Shown here in pieces: positions 24,419 to 33,300 of a stretch of 64,000 bases of DNA. The DNA is from Methylobacterium gregans. GTDB lineage: Bacteria > Pseudomonadota > Alphaproteobacteria > Rhizobiales > Beijerinckiaceae. Location of the stretch: assembly GCF_022179245.1 (NCBI RefSeq), contig NZ_BPQM01000012.1, forward strand, positions 1 to 64,000. Reading direction: 5' to 3'. Within the stretch, counting starts at the first letter, position 1, and each line of letters starts with the position of its first letter. The notes below the pieces were generated by a model. That model searched no databases. It was not told the origin of the DNA and saw only the letters and a program-made list of their open reading frames with translations. A program made the position numbers and the translations under genes.

Positions 24419-25228
24419 TCAGGGTCTCCGCGGGAACCTCGCGGCAGGCGGGGGACCAGGAGGCGGCAGGTTCCTAACCGAGGCCGCTGCCTCAAGCGCG
24501 GCTATGGCTTCGGCAAGGGCGCTGCGCAGACGACCGACCATCGTCCGGGCATGTTCGTAGGGAGGGTGGTCGTCCTCCATTCGGAGCAGGAGTTGTTCGA
24601 CCGCATGACAGGCGCCGCCAGGGGTCTCCGCGAAGCGCGCCGGGATCATGGAAGCGCCGTGGCCTGTGAGATCTTCCGACCTTGATGTCCCGCTCGGACA
24701 GGAGGGGCGGCTCGGCATCGTGTCCTGGACTGTGAGGGCAAATGAGATCCATGCCTCGGTGTCGCCCGCGCTGGGGTGTCTTAAGGCGGCATCGGAACCG
24801 ACCGCTTCGAGGAAGGCCGCCGGGTCGATCAACTCGGACGTCCGGAGCGTCTCGGCGGCCCACACGCGGTGATCCGGATGCTGGCTATCGGACGTATCGA
24901 CGTTCAGGGCCAGGAATGCGGCATCCGAGACCGCGCCACGTATGATGCCGGTGCGGACGGACAGCGGTGCTTCCTCGCAGGCGTCACACATCACTCTGAG
25001 CGCATCACATTCGCATACGTCGACGAGAGCCGCCGCAGCGCCGAATAGCTTGTCCCAGGACGCGCTGACCTGCGCGTCGGCGATTGGCTTGCGCCGGATC
25101 TTCTCAACGATGCGATAGGCGGCCTCCGCGGCCGGCAGGATGCGTTCAAGGCACCTGACCTCGGCCAGGGAAGGACCAAGGGAAGCGGTCTCCGCCAGAT
25201 TTGCGAAGTAAGTCTGGCTCGTGGACAT
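24419..25228 (-). CDS. Hypothetical protein, 269 aa
   Basis: I do not recognise this protein. It is mostly helical and soluble. The N-terminal two-thirds are Ala/Asp/Glu-rich with several cysteines (VDVCECDALRVMCDACEE), followed by a PSRPSCPSGTSRSED linker, a helix (GACHAVEQLLLRMEDDHPP) and a Pro/Arg tail. No signal or membrane segment is seen. The ATG at 25228 begins MSTSQTYFANLAE. It lies in the variable strip between the toxin-antitoxin operon and the tRNA, next to another unrecognised gene on the same strand. Confidence 0.65.
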   Translation of the reverse strand: MSTSQTYFANLAETASLGPSLAEVRCLERILPAAEAAYRIVEKIRRKPIADAQVSASWDKLFGAAAALVDVCECDALRVMCDACEEAPLSVRTGIIRGAVSDAAFLALNVDTSDSQHPDHRVWAAETLRTSELIDPAAFLEAVGSDAALRHPSAGDTEAWISFALTVQDTMPSRPSCPSGTSRSEDLTGHGASMIPARFAETPGGACHAVEQLLLRMEDDHPPYEHARTMVGRLRSALAEAIAALEAAASVRNLPPPGPPPAARFPRRP

Positions 25229-25308
25229 GCGCGTTCAGGCCCCGCTTATCTTCTGCGCGGGATTCTACAGATTCGCGACGGGAAACGGACCTTGGAGCGG
25301 TCGCGTGA

Positions 25309-26478
25309 TCACCGAACGGGCCTCCTTGCCTGGGGAGCGGCCGTTTGAGGAGCGGAAGGCGGCCGCGGTCGTCCAGGCAGTCTGTGTCTTGTCATGTCGA
25401 CGTAGCCGGGAAGACCGATCAGGAGATCGGACCAATATCGAAGTGGCCAGGTCTGTTCGGGGAGGTTGAGCAGGATGACCGAGCGCGGCTTCAGCAGGTC
25501 GACCCCGATCAGACGCGGCAGGTCGCTCCGCGAGCAGGTCAAGCCCACCATCGAGTTCCGGTCTGGAAGGAGAAGAGAGAGGAAGGTGGCCAACTCGACC
25601 CCGTTCGCCGTGGTGCTCACCCGTGAAAGCGTCCGGCCGGCGGCGCCGCGTCCATTCGTGAAGCGTTCGCGTCCGTCGATGTCCCAGGCAGCGCGGACCA
25701 CGGGCGACAGCACGCCTCCCCGTTTCCCGGGGCGATGCCAGAACGCGTAGAAGCACCAACTTCCGAAGACGGCCTTCCTTACGGCACCTCTAACGGGATG
25801 CTCCTCTTCATGCTGGAGCAGGAGTCCGAATTGTTGTCCGGGGTCCTTCGTGACCTTCCTGTACAGGCTGGCGACGCAAAGACCGCCGGCGCTTTCCGGT
25901 TTCGCCTGCACGATGGCGAGCTTGCAGGTCTCGGCGTCCAGGGGAACCACGAAGGCGAAGTCGCCGCCGATTTCCGGCTCTGCTTTCTCTGACGCGAGGT
26001 CAGCCCAGAACAAGGCCGTATCCGAAACGTCGTCGGAGCCTGCATCGAGGGCCTGATAGGTCCAGAGCGTGGACGAGAGATGGGCGAAGAGGCCGGCGTT
26101 ATGCGCAACCTCGAACAGGGATTGCCGTCCCATGGTGACCAAGAGGTCGTTCACGGCCCTGGCCGTGGCACCATGGAAGATTGCACGCGCGCGGCGCGTC
26201 TGGTTCGTACCTGTGTACGCCTCGGGTCTTGAAAGGGCTTGCAGCCAAGCCAGGGGGTCAGGTCTCGCGCCGAGCTCGGCGGAGGCCGTATCTGTCAGAA
26301 GCCCCGTCGGGAACGTGAGCCGTCGGGCGAGCTCGTCGGTACGCGCCCGCGCGATCCAAGCCGGCAGGCCGCTGTCGGGGTGCCGGGCGACCTCCGCCTC
26401 GAACGCCTCCATCAGCTTCAAGAGGTCTTGGCTGAGCGCCGGCGGCTGTTCCTCGACGGTCGACTCGGGGGTCGTCAC
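25309..26478 (-). CDS. Hypothetical protein next to tRNA-Ser
   Basis: I do not recognise this protein. From GTG 26478 it is 389 residues; ATG 26412 (MEAFEAEVARH) gives 367. The frame stays open back into the tRNA, but that part cannot be coding. Visible blocks are an N-terminal helical region (WIARARTDELARRLTFPTG), a middle mixed region (FAFVVPLDAETCKLAIVQAKP, CFYAFWHRPGKRGG), and a C-terminal part with SRSDLPRLIGVDLLKPRSVI and a Pro/Arg-rich tail. No membrane segment or nuclease motif is evident. It is island cargo immediately inside the tRNA border. The strand is supported by coding bias; the start is uncertain. Confidence 0.62.
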   Translation of the reverse strand: MTTPESTVEEQPPALSQDLLKLMEAFEAEVARHPDSGLPAWIARARTDELARRLTFPTGLLTDTASAELGARPDPLAWLQALSRPEAYTGTNQTRRARAIFHGATARAVNDLLVTMGRQSLFEVAHNAGLFAHLSSTLWTYQALDAGSDDVSDTALFWADLASEKAEPEIGGDFAFVVPLDAETCKLAIVQAKPESAGGLCVASLYRKVTKDPGQQFGLLLQHEEEHPVRGAVRKAVFGSWCFYAFWHRPGKRGGVLSPVVRAAWDIDGRERFTNGRGAAGRTLSRVSTTANGVELATFLSLLLPDRNSMVGLTCSRSDLPRLIGVDLLKPRSVILLNLPEQTWPLRYWSDLLIGLPGYVDMTRHRLPGRPRPPSAPQTAAPQARRPVR

Positions 26479-26532
26479 GGCAAACCCATGCGAAGGTAGG
26501 ACCGGTCGCCGTTTTCCACAGCGACAGTCTGC

Positions 26533-26554
26533 GGGGACAAATCGGGGACAAATC
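26533..26554. repeat. Two tandem 11-bp direct repeats near the tRNA
   Basis: GGGGACAAATC occurs twice back to back (26533-26543 and 26544-26554), just inside the island from the tRNA terminator. Short direct repeats beside a tRNA-type attachment site can be integrase arm-binding sites; that role is inferred. Confidence 0.5.
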
Positions 26555-26569
26555 GATTTTTCGCGCACG

Positions 26570-26605
26570 ACAACCCGTTGAAAAAACTCGCGTTTTTCGG
26601 GTTGT
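26570..26605 (-). terminator. Terminator of tRNA-Ser
   Basis: An outer 8-bp stem (ACAACCCG with CGGGTTGT) encloses an inner AAAAAC/GTTTTT hairpin with a TCGC loop. It starts 8 bp past the tRNA 3' end on the minus strand and reads as a Rho-independent terminator. Confidence 0.65.
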
Positions 26606-26612
26606 GTGTAGA

Positions 26613-26705
26613 TGGCGGAGACGGAGGGATTCGAACCCTCGATACCCTTTTTAGGGGTATGCTCATTTAGCAAACGAGTGCCTTCAGCCTCTCGGCCACG
26701 TCTCC
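26613..26705 (-). tRNA. tRNA-Ser(GCU)
   Basis: Read on the minus strand, it begins GGAGACG TGGCCGAG, has the anticodon loop TTGCTAA (anticodon GCT), a class II long variable arm (CATACCCC TAAAA AGGGTAT), the T-loop GGTTCGAATCC, and ends CGTCTCC-G-CCA with CCA encoded. The 7-bp acceptor stem pairs perfectly. The 3' end faces the accessory region to the left, the usual orientation for island integration at a tRNA. Confidence 0.97.
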
Positions 26706-26740
26706 GGCGCTGATGGCTCTACGGGTTCGCTTGCCGTCGG

Positions 26741-27547
26741 TCAACCCGGGTCTTGCGGTGGGAGAACCGCACCGGCGCGGCGGCGGCGCTCGTAGTGTTT
26801 GGCGATGCGCAGATGGCGCGAGATCGCGTAGTTCATCGCCGTCAGAAAGCCGTAGGTGCCGCGCGCGAAATGGCGGCGGCCGAGATAGGCCTTCAGGAAG
26901 TTGCCCGGCAGCTCGACGAAGACCCGCCAGGACGGGATCGTCACGCCGCGGGCCTCGAGATCGTCGGCCTGCTGGTCGGAGTAACGGTTGAGCTTGATCA
27001 ACTGGTCGCCGAGCGAGCGCACCGAGAAGTGGTGGACCCGCTCCCGCAGCAGTCCCGGCTCGATGCCCGGCTTCAGCTCGACCCGGTCGTGGACGGGGGA
27101 GGGGGAGTAGCGTCCGGCGTCCAGCCGATAGAGACGCACCGGCGTCAGGGTGTAGGCCCAGCGATGGGGCTTCGTCTCGCCCGGGAAGATCTCCGCGATC
27201 GCGAAGCGCCAGGCCGAGCGTGCCGGCTCGCCCCGCGCGAAGAGCGCCCGGATCTCGGCGGCAAGCTCGCGCGGCACCACCTCGTCGGCGTCGAGGTTGA
27301 GGAGCCAGGGGTGGCGGCACTGTTCCTCGGCGAAGCGCTTCTGCGGGCCGTAGCCGGGCCAGGGATTGTGGATCACCCGCGCGCCCAGGCTCTCGGCCAA
27401 GCCTTGGGTCCCGTCCGTCGAGCCCGAATCCACCACCACGAGGTCGTCCGTCAGGTCGCGCACCGCTCGGATCACCGCGCCGATCCGGTCGGCCTCGTTC
27501 TGGGCGATGATGAAGACGGAGATGGGCAGCGGGGCGGATTCGGGCAT
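26741..27547 (-). CDS. Family 2 glycosyltransferase (LPS core type)
   Basis: This 268-residue GT-A fold transferase has the N-terminal nucleotide-sugar binding block SVFIIAQNEADRIGAVI, the acidic VVVDSGSTDGT, and a D-x-D-type motif in LLNLDADEVV. The C-terminal part (FLKAYLGRRHFARGTYGFLTAMNYAISRH) resembles the WaaE/KdtX-type lipopolysaccharide core glucosyltransferases. I chose ATG 27547 (MPESAPLPIS), with GGAGGGC just upstream. It probably acts on the cytoplasmic face in LPS or lipid-linked glycan synthesis; donor and acceptor cannot be read from the sequence. Confidence 0.88.
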   Translation of the reverse strand: MPESAPLPISVFIIAQNEADRIGAVIRAVRDLTDDLVVVDSGSTDGTQGLAESLGARVIHNPWPGYGPQKRFAEEQCRHPWLLNLDADEVVPRELAAEIRALFARGEPARSAWRFAIAEIFPGETKPHRWAYTLTPVRLYRLDAGRYSPSPVHDRVELKPGIEPGLLRERVHHFSVRSLGDQLIKLNRYSDQQADDLEARGVTIPSWRVFVELPGNFLKAYLGRRHFARGTYGFLTAMNYAISRHLRIAKHYERRRRAGAVLPPQDPG

Positions 27548-27601
27548 GCCCTCCGCCCTAGCGGCGCCCCTGCGGACGGGCAAGCGCCGTCGCGGCGGTC
27601 C

Positions 27602-29131
27602 TCAGGCTGCCGCGGCCTCGGGCAGGCGCTTGCGCTGCACCTTGCCGTTCGGGGTGCGGGGGAGGGTGTCGAGGAAGCGGATCTCGCGCGGGCACTTGTA
27701 GGCGGCCAGCCGCTCCCGGCACCATTCCAGCAGCGCCTCGGCGTCCGGCGCGGTGCCCGGCTGCAGCACCACGAAGCCGCAGACCACCGAGACGTCGGCC
27801 CGCACGCGCAGTTCCGCCACCCCGACCTCGGCGACGCTCGGATGCTCGGCGAGCACGCCCTCGACCTCGTTCGGGGAGACCCGGTAGCCCATCGCGTTCA
27901 TCAGGTCGTCGGCCCGGCCCTCGAACCAGAGGTAGCCCGCCTCGTCGAGCCGGGCGAGGTCGCCGCCGCAGAACCAGTCGCCGCGAAACACCTGGGCCTC
28001 CTCGTCGGGCCGGTTCCAGTAGCCGAGCATCAGTCCCGGCTCGGAGCGGTGGACGGCAAGCAGTCCCGTCTCGCCTGGCGGAAGCGGCTCTGGCGCGCCT
28101 TCGCGGGGCAGGATCGCCACCTGCCGTCCCGGCTGGGGCCGTCCCGGCGAGCCCGGCCGCACGGGCGTCGTAGGCCCGCTGGAGATGTAGGTCGAGACCT
28201 CGCTCATCCCGAGCGCCTCGTAGAGCGGCTTGCCGGTCGCGGTCTCCCACGCCTCGAGCAGGTCGGTGGGCAGAGCCTCGCCGGCGGTGCAGCCGTGGCG
28301 CAGGCGGCCGAGGTCGTGGCCTCGCAGGTCCCCGTATTTCAGGATCTGCCGGTAGAGGCTCGGCACCGCGGCGAAGATCGTCGCGCCGTGTTCGGCGATC
28401 AGGCGGGGCCAGACGGCCGGGTCGCGCGGCCCGTTATAGAGCACCGAGGTGGCCCCGACCGCCCAGGGGTCGGTGATGCCGACGCCGAGCGTGTAGGTCC
28501 AGTTCATGGTTCCGGCATGCAGCATCACGTCGGTCTCGGAGAGGCCGAGCCAGTGCGCCAGCATCGGCCGGCGGCCCCAGATGGTGCGGTGGGCGTGCAG
28601 CACGCCCTTCGGCCGGCTCGTCGTGCCGGAGGTGTAGACGAGGGTGGCCGGATCGTCGGCGGCGGTGTCGGCGTAGTCGGCGAGCGGCGGGTGCTCCTTG
28701 AGCCGGGCGATGTCCTCCGGTCCGAGCACCAAGCGGTCGCCGCGATCGGCGGGCTCGATCCGGCAGTCGCCCGCCAGCGCAACTGCGCGGGCGCCGGAAT
28801 TCTCCATCAGGAAGGCGGCCTCGGCGGGGGTGAGCTGCGGCGAGGAGGGCAGCGCCACCAGCCCGGCGGCGAGCGCGCCGAAATAGACCAGCACGTAGTC
28901 GGCCTCGTTTCCCATGCGGATCATCACCCGGTCGCCGGGCGCGAGCCCGAGTTCGAGGAGGCCCGCCGCGATGCCGCGCACCGCCCGGTCGGCCTCGCCG
29001 TAGCTGAGGCGGGTGGTCTCACCATTGCCGCCCACCATGACGAGCGCCGTCTTGTCCGGTCGCGCCGCCGCATGTGCGCCCAGGCAGTAGCGGGCGGCAT
29101 TGAAGCGGGCAGGGGGGTGACGGTCGGACAA
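27602..29131 (-). CDS. Acyl-CoA synthetase / AMP-dependent ligase
   Basis: This 509-residue ANL-superfamily enzyme activates a carboxylic acid to an acyl-adenylate and then an acyl-CoA. Motifs are the P-loop LVYTSGTTSRPKG at about residue 165, the MSEVSTYISSG acyl-pocket region, GDLARLDEAGYLWFEGR, and the catalytic-lysine end PRTPNGKVQRKRL. The start is a TTG at 29131 following GAGAG, and no upstream ATG fits. The sequence resembles benzoate/short-chain acyl-CoA ligases, but the substrate is not determined. It ends 54 bp before the glycosyltransferase start. Confidence 0.92.
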   Translation of the reverse strand: MSDRHPPARFNAARYCLGAHAAARPDKTALVMVGGNGETTRLSYGEADRAVRGIAAGLLELGLAPGDRVMIRMGNEADYVLVYFGALAAGLVALPSSPQLTPAEAAFLMENSGARAVALAGDCRIEPADRGDRLVLGPEDIARLKEHPPLADYADTAADDPATLVYTSGTTSRPKGVLHAHRTIWGRRPMLAHWLGLSETDVMLHAGTMNWTYTLGVGITDPWAVGATSVLYNGPRDPAVWPRLIAEHGATIFAAVPSLYRQILKYGDLRGHDLGRLRHGCTAGEALPTDLLEAWETATGKPLYEALGMSEVSTYISSGPTTPVRPGSPGRPQPGRQVAILPREGAPEPLPPGETGLLAVHRSEPGLMLGYWNRPDEEAQVFRGDWFCGGDLARLDEAGYLWFEGRADDLMNAMGYRVSPNEVEGVLAEHPSVAEVGVAELRVRADVSVVCGFVVLQPGTAPDAEALLEWCRERLAAYKCPREIRFLDTLPRTPNGKVQRKRLPEAAAA

Positions 29132-29789
29132 GGGGGCGCTCTCCCGGACGCGTGTTTTGTCCGGGTGTCGGACATGGGCGCGGGGGCGTCAACGGGGATG
29201 GGTCATCGGCCCGGTTCAGGGACGGCCGAACGGAGTGGGCGCCCCAGGATCTTGAGAGCATGGCGCCGCAGCATCGGCGAAAGGGCGCTCCGCCCATACC
29301 GGTCCGTCCGACGCGACGCGTCGGCGATCGGCTGCCCCGCCTTCTCTCGCGCCGAGGGTGCGGACGCTGCGAGATCCGGAAAGACCGATGCGATGTCGAG
29401 GTCGATGAGCCCTGGAGGTGGATGAGGCCAAGTCGTCCCGTGCAGGACGACAGGCTCAAGGTCCGAATCTCGCCTCGCCGGAGCTCGACGAGACGCGCTG
29501 GATCCGATCGCGTCGGTTATGCGGCAAGGAACTCAAGTCCCCGCAGACCGCGGGCGTCGTTCGGGTTCGCGTCCCCCTCCCGTTCGAAGGTCCGGTTCGA
29601 TGTGTCAGCCTGTCGAAGTGACGTAGTCCGGTAGTACAGGCAGCGGCAATGCGGCCGGAGAGCAAGCTGAAGCGCGCCACGTTTCAGATGCGACAACCTC
29701 AGCGAGTAGTGTGCCGCGCATACGCATTGTTAATCGCCTGTGCTTACAGCGTATGATTGCGTCTTAATTCTGTTGCAACTTTCAGTGAA
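29132..29789. other. Intergenic stretch, no supported gene
   Basis: These 658 bases separate the divergent acyl-CoA synthetase and Tad genes. Frames here are Arg/Ser/Pro-rich and lack ribosome sites. From about 29690 the sequence becomes AT-rich, which probably marks the Tad operon promoter; I cannot fix -35/-10 boxes with confidence. Confidence 0.5.
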
Positions 29790-30389
29790 ATGCGTCGTCC
29801 ATCCTGCCCTGGCGGTATCAAGGCTTTCCGCACAGCTCAAGGCGGCGCCGCGGCGGTTGAGTTCGCGCTCGTCGCCGTGCCCTTCCTGGCGCTCTGCGCC
29901 GGCATCATCCAGGTCGCGTTCCTGATCTGGGCGGCTCAGAATTTCGATCGGTCCGTGCAGGTGGGTGTTCGGACGCTCTTCACCGGACAGTTCCAGCTCT
30001 CCAGCGGTGGACAGACCGACGCCGCGACCCTCCTCACCGCCCTGCGATCACGGATGTGTGGTCCCGGATCGGGCAATCTCGTCACGGTGTTCGACTGTTC
30101 GGCGGTCAAGATCGACGTCAACACCTCCGGTACCTTCGGAGCGTCGGCGCCATCGACACCTGTCGACCCGCAGACCGGGACGTGGAACGCGAATTTCGGC
30201 ACGAAATACGTCTGCCCCAAGCCGGGGTCCATCGTGGTCGTCACGGCCGCGGTCAAGATGCCGACGCTCCTCGGCCTGCTCGGTGCCAACTTCCGCACCT
30301 TCTCGGACGGGTCGCACCTTCTGATGTCGACCGCCGTCTTCCGCACAGAGCCCTATCAGACGACAGGAACCACGGCATGCGCCAGCTGA
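29790..30389 (+). CDS. TadE-like pseudopilin
   Basis: This 199-residue protein carries the TadE/TadG N-terminal signature: a short basic leader with AFRTAQGGAAAVEFALVAVPFLALCAGIIQVAFLIW, whose GAAAVEFAL block is the Flp-type processing and membrane segment. The remainder is a periplasmic beta-rich domain with cysteines (MCGPGSG, FDCSAV, YVCPKP). TadE proteins are minor pseudopilins of the Flp/Tad pilus. The start is uncertain: ATG 29790 or an upstream TTG at 29757, neither with a clear ribosome site. It overlaps the next gene by 13 bp. Confidence 0.87.
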   Translation: MRRPSCPGGIKAFRTAQGGAAAVEFALVAVPFLALCAGIIQVAFLIWAAQNFDRSVQVGVRTLFTGQFQLSSGGQTDAATLLTALRSRMCGPGSGNLVTVFDCSAVKIDVNTSGTFGASAPSTPVDPQTGTWNANFGTKYVCPKPGSIVVVTAAVKMPTLLGLLGANFRTFSDGSHLLMSTAVFRTEPYQTTGTTACAS

Positions 30390-31012
30390 AGCTGACCGCT
30401 GCCCTGTTGTCGGATCCGACACGCCGCTGCTCGGGCAGCGCCATCACCGAGTTCGCGCTGATCCTGCCGGTTCTGCTGCTGATCTTTGCAGGCGTTACGG
30501 AATACGCGCACGCGATCGATCACTGGCGCAAGTTGACGCTGCTCGCCCGCACTGTATCGGATCTGACCGCCCAGGGCGACGTGCAGAACCCGATCGGCAG
30601 CCCCCTGATGGACGACATTCTCGCCTCCTCGAACGCGGTGCTGCGCCCATTCGACAGTGCGGGAGCCAGGATCGTCGTGAGCGCGCTGGGCGTGGACCTG
30701 ACGAAGCTCAACCTGATCCCGAAAGTCTGCTCCAGCATCGCGGGCGCCAACGCGACCGCCCGCGGCCTCGGCGCGGCCAACGACCTGACCGTGCCGGTCG
30801 GGTTCCAGACGACGGGCGTGCGCTACATCCTGACGGAGGCCAGCATGGATTACCGGCCGGTGCTCGGCAGCGCGCTCGTCAAGCTCCTTGGCAATTCGCA
30901 AGGGACCTTCACCTTCAAGGTCAGCATGCCGTGGCCGGCCCGAGGCGGGAAGAAGTACGGCGCCAACCCCTATACCGAAGTGGTCCTTCCGGGAGGCGCG
31001 GAATGCAAGTGA
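30377..31012 (+). CDS. TadE-like pseudopilin
   Basis: This 211-residue protein begins MRQLKLTAALLSDPTRRCSGSAITEFALILPVLLLIFAG, again the TadE type of basic leader plus single membrane helix with SAITEFAL. A periplasmic domain of about 165 residues follows (IDHWRKLTLLARTVSDLTAQG, FTFKVSMPWPARGGKK). It overlaps the genes on both sides (by 13 and 10 bp), so the three form one operon. Two TadE-like proteins followed by a TadG is a common layout. Confidence 0.88.
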   Translation: MRQLKLTAALLSDPTRRCSGSAITEFALILPVLLLIFAGVTEYAHAIDHWRKLTLLARTVSDLTAQGDVQNPIGSPLMDDILASSNAVLRPFDSAGARIVVSALGVDLTKLNLIPKVCSSIAGANATARGLGAANDLTVPVGFQTTGVRYILTEASMDYRPVLGSALVKLLGNSQGTFTFKVSMPWPARGGKKYGANPYTEVVLPGGAECK

Positions 31013-32670
31013 TGGCGCGCGCGGCGCTCTCGCGCTTCTGCAGGGGCGAGGGCGGCAACGTGGCGATCCTGTTCGCCTTCCTCAGCCTGCCGCTCCTCGG
31101 GTTCACCGGGGCGGCGATCGACTACGGGCTCGCCACCCGTCTCGAAGTGAAGCTGCAGGCCGCCACCGACGCGACGGCCCTCGCTCTCTGTCAGACGCCC
31201 CTCACGACCACGACGCCCGCGCTGCAGGTGCAGGCCGGCACGATGATGGCGGGCTACATGGGCGCGACGGTGATTGTGGACAGCCTGGCCGTGACGAGCA
31301 ATCCGCGGCAGATCACCCTGACCACGCACGCGCCCTCGCCGGTCTTCTTCAGCAAGATCACCGGCACCGCGACAATCCGACCGCGCGCGGTCGCGCGCTG
31401 CGCGACCCCGTTGCCGAAGACGTTCGAGATCGCGCTCGTCCTCGACAATACCGGCTCGATGAGCGCCTCGGGCGGTGGGCAGACGAAGATGCAGGCCCTG
31501 AAAACGGCCGCCGCGAACTTCGTCGACTACGTATACGGCAACGAATCGTTCTCGTCGGGCACCCGGATCTCCGTCGTGCCCTTCGCGTCCTCCGTCGCTA
31601 TGCCGGCAAGCTACCGGGCCGCGTCCTGGATCGATCTGGCCGGCAACTCGCCCTATCACTGGACCAACGTCCTGTCGCCGGGCGCGTCCGGCTTCACCAA
31701 CCGCCTCCAGATCTTCGCGAAACTGCAGAGCGCCTATGCGGGCTGGGGCTGGGCCGGCTGCCTCGAGACCTTGCCGTACCCGCTCAACGTGCAGGACATG
31801 ACGCCCACATCGAGCGATTCCTACTTTGTACCGATGTTCGCTCCCGACGAGCCCGGCGACGGCAGCTCGACCTATGCCTGTGCCGATGGGAATTGCAGCT
31901 TCAACAGCTACATCAGCGACAAGACTGGGGCGCCGAGCTGCGATTCGACGAACAACATGAGTTTCGCACAGCTCGAGGGCCGAGCCTGCAAGTATGTCGC
32001 ACCGAGCGGTGCCGCGCCGACCAGCGCCAACGCCTGGACCGGGGTGCCGAACGGCCCGAACTTCGGTTGCACGACGCAGCCGCTCCAGACGCTGACCAGC
32101 GACACTTCGGCCTTGAAGTCCCTGATCGGCACCATGGCGCCCCTGGGCTCCACCAACATCTACGAAGGTTTCATGTGGGGGTGGCGGACGCTCTCTCCTG
32201 TGAGCGTCTTCGCCAGCGGTGCGAACCCTCCCGCCGCATATACGTCGAGTGCAGTCAACAAGATCATCATTCTGATGACGGACGGCGCCAACAGCTGGCC
32301 GATGAACGGCAATTCGCCCTACAATCAATCCATGTACTTCCCGGCCGGCTACATCAAGAACGCGGACGGCTCCGGGCCGAACGCACGGCTGCCTCCGGGG
32401 AATCGGAACATCGCCAGCGGAGCGAGCGCCCGCAACGCCCTGGACGCCTTGACCGCGCAGGCGTGCGGCAACGCCAAGGCCGCGGGTGTCTCGGTCTACA
32501 CGATCGGCTTCAGCGTGTCCTCGGATCCGATCGACCAGCAGGGGCTCAACCTGCTCAGCGGCTGCGCCACCGCCTCGAACCAGTTCTTCATCGCCAACGA
32601 TGCGAGCGGCCTGATCAGCGCCTTCAATCAGATCGCGAGCAGCATCGGCACACTGCGTCTCACGCAATAG
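31003..32670 (+). CDS. TadG-like protein with von Willebrand factor A domain
   Basis: This 555-residue protein has an N-terminal TadG/TadE membrane segment (GGNVAILFAFLSLPLLGFTGAAIDYG) followed by a vWA domain from about residue 140 (FEIALVLDNTGSMSASGGG), whose metal-ion-dependent adhesion site D-x-T-G-S-M-S is intact. A long loop contains eight or more cysteines that could form disulphides in the periplasm. A late vWA strand is IIILMTDGANSWP. GGGAGG precedes the ATG. TadG proteins are thought to act in pilus assembly or adhesion at the cell surface. Confidence 0.9.
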   Translation: MQVMARAALSRFCRGEGGNVAILFAFLSLPLLGFTGAAIDYGLATRLEVKLQAATDATALALCQTPLTTTTPALQVQAGTMMAGYMGATVIVDSLAVTSNPRQITLTTHAPSPVFFSKITGTATIRPRAVARCATPLPKTFEIALVLDNTGSMSASGGGQTKMQALKTAAANFVDYVYGNESFSSGTRISVVPFASSVAMPASYRAASWIDLAGNSPYHWTNVLSPGASGFTNRLQIFAKLQSAYAGWGWAGCLETLPYPLNVQDMTPTSSDSYFVPMFAPDEPGDGSSTYACADGNCSFNSYISDKTGAPSCDSTNNMSFAQLEGRACKYVAPSGAAPTSANAWTGVPNGPNFGCTTQPLQTLTSDTSALKSLIGTMAPLGSTNIYEGFMWGWRTLSPVSVFASGANPPAAYTSSAVNKIIILMTDGANSWPMNGNSPYNQSMYFPAGYIKNADGSGPNARLPPGNRNIASGASARNALDALTAQACGNAKAAGVSVYTIGFSVSSDPIDQQGLNLLSGCATASNQFFIANDASGLISAFNQIASSIGTLRLTQ

Positions 32671-33300
32671 GTTGGGTCCGGCCCGGTCGCGGGCTCCGTG
32701 ACACCTCGGCGCCCGCGGGCCTCTGGCAGGGCGCGCGTCACACGTCGACGCGCAGATGCGGGGATCCCGCGCACGGGTGTTTGGCGCCGCCGCCGATCAT
32801 CACGGCGTCGGGTCGGACAGCGCCGCGACCGAGGCCGATCTCCGATGACGGCTGGCCTCGATCGCCGGAGCCGAGGGATCCCGCCGCGGTCCGCGCCTCT
32901 CCTGATCCGTCGCAATCCTCCAGCGCCTCGTCGCGCGGCGACGCGGGCTCGCCGATGCCCCGGTCCGGCGCCCTCGCCGATTGCGACGGCCAAGCCCTGC
33001 CGCGGATGCCCGACACGCCTGGCTGATCGCCCTCGGGCAAGACGGCGCGGTCGAATCCTGACGACCGGCCCGCAACCCTCGTCCGATGCACCGCGTGCCA
33101 GGAGCGGTGCGAAGATTCTTTGCTCTGGACATAGATCTCGTCAGTCTACGGATTAAGTCTGATTTCAATCAGAAAAACTGAAGTACCGTGACTAAAACTG
33201 CAAGTTGTATAGTGTCGAAATAGCGGAGACGTAAGGGAATCTTATTTTTCCTCTGCGCATTCAGGTAAGAACGTAGACGATGCACCTAGGGCGGAGATCC
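32671..33300. other. Intergenic stretch, no supported gene
   Basis: These 630 bases between the TadG and chemoreceptor genes have several open frames, all Arg/Pro/Ser-rich with no start signals, so I support none. The last ~140 bases (33160-33290) are AT-rich and probably contain the chemoreceptor promoter. Confidence 0.5.

Noticed and set aside
25309..26673. Extension of the tRNA-adjacent gene to an ATG inside tRNA-Ser
   Set aside because: That start would place about 65 codons within the tRNA and its terminator; the coding signal begins near 26480 or 26412.
26753..29425. Plus-strand open frame of 890 codons opposite the glycosyltransferase and acyl-CoA synthetase genes
   Set aside because: Antisense shadow; both minus-strand genes carry full family motifs and the plus-strand product shows none.
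29480..29600. Plus-strand segment with a tRNA-like flavour (GACGCGCTGGAT, then GGGTTCGCGTCCC)
   Set aside because: The acceptor ends do not pair and no consistent anticodon stem can be drawn; at most a decayed tRNA fragment.
32698..33168. Several overlapping 100-150 codon frames between TadG and the chemoreceptor
   Set aside because: All are Arg/Ser/Pro-rich on both strands without start signals; none is better than its shadows.
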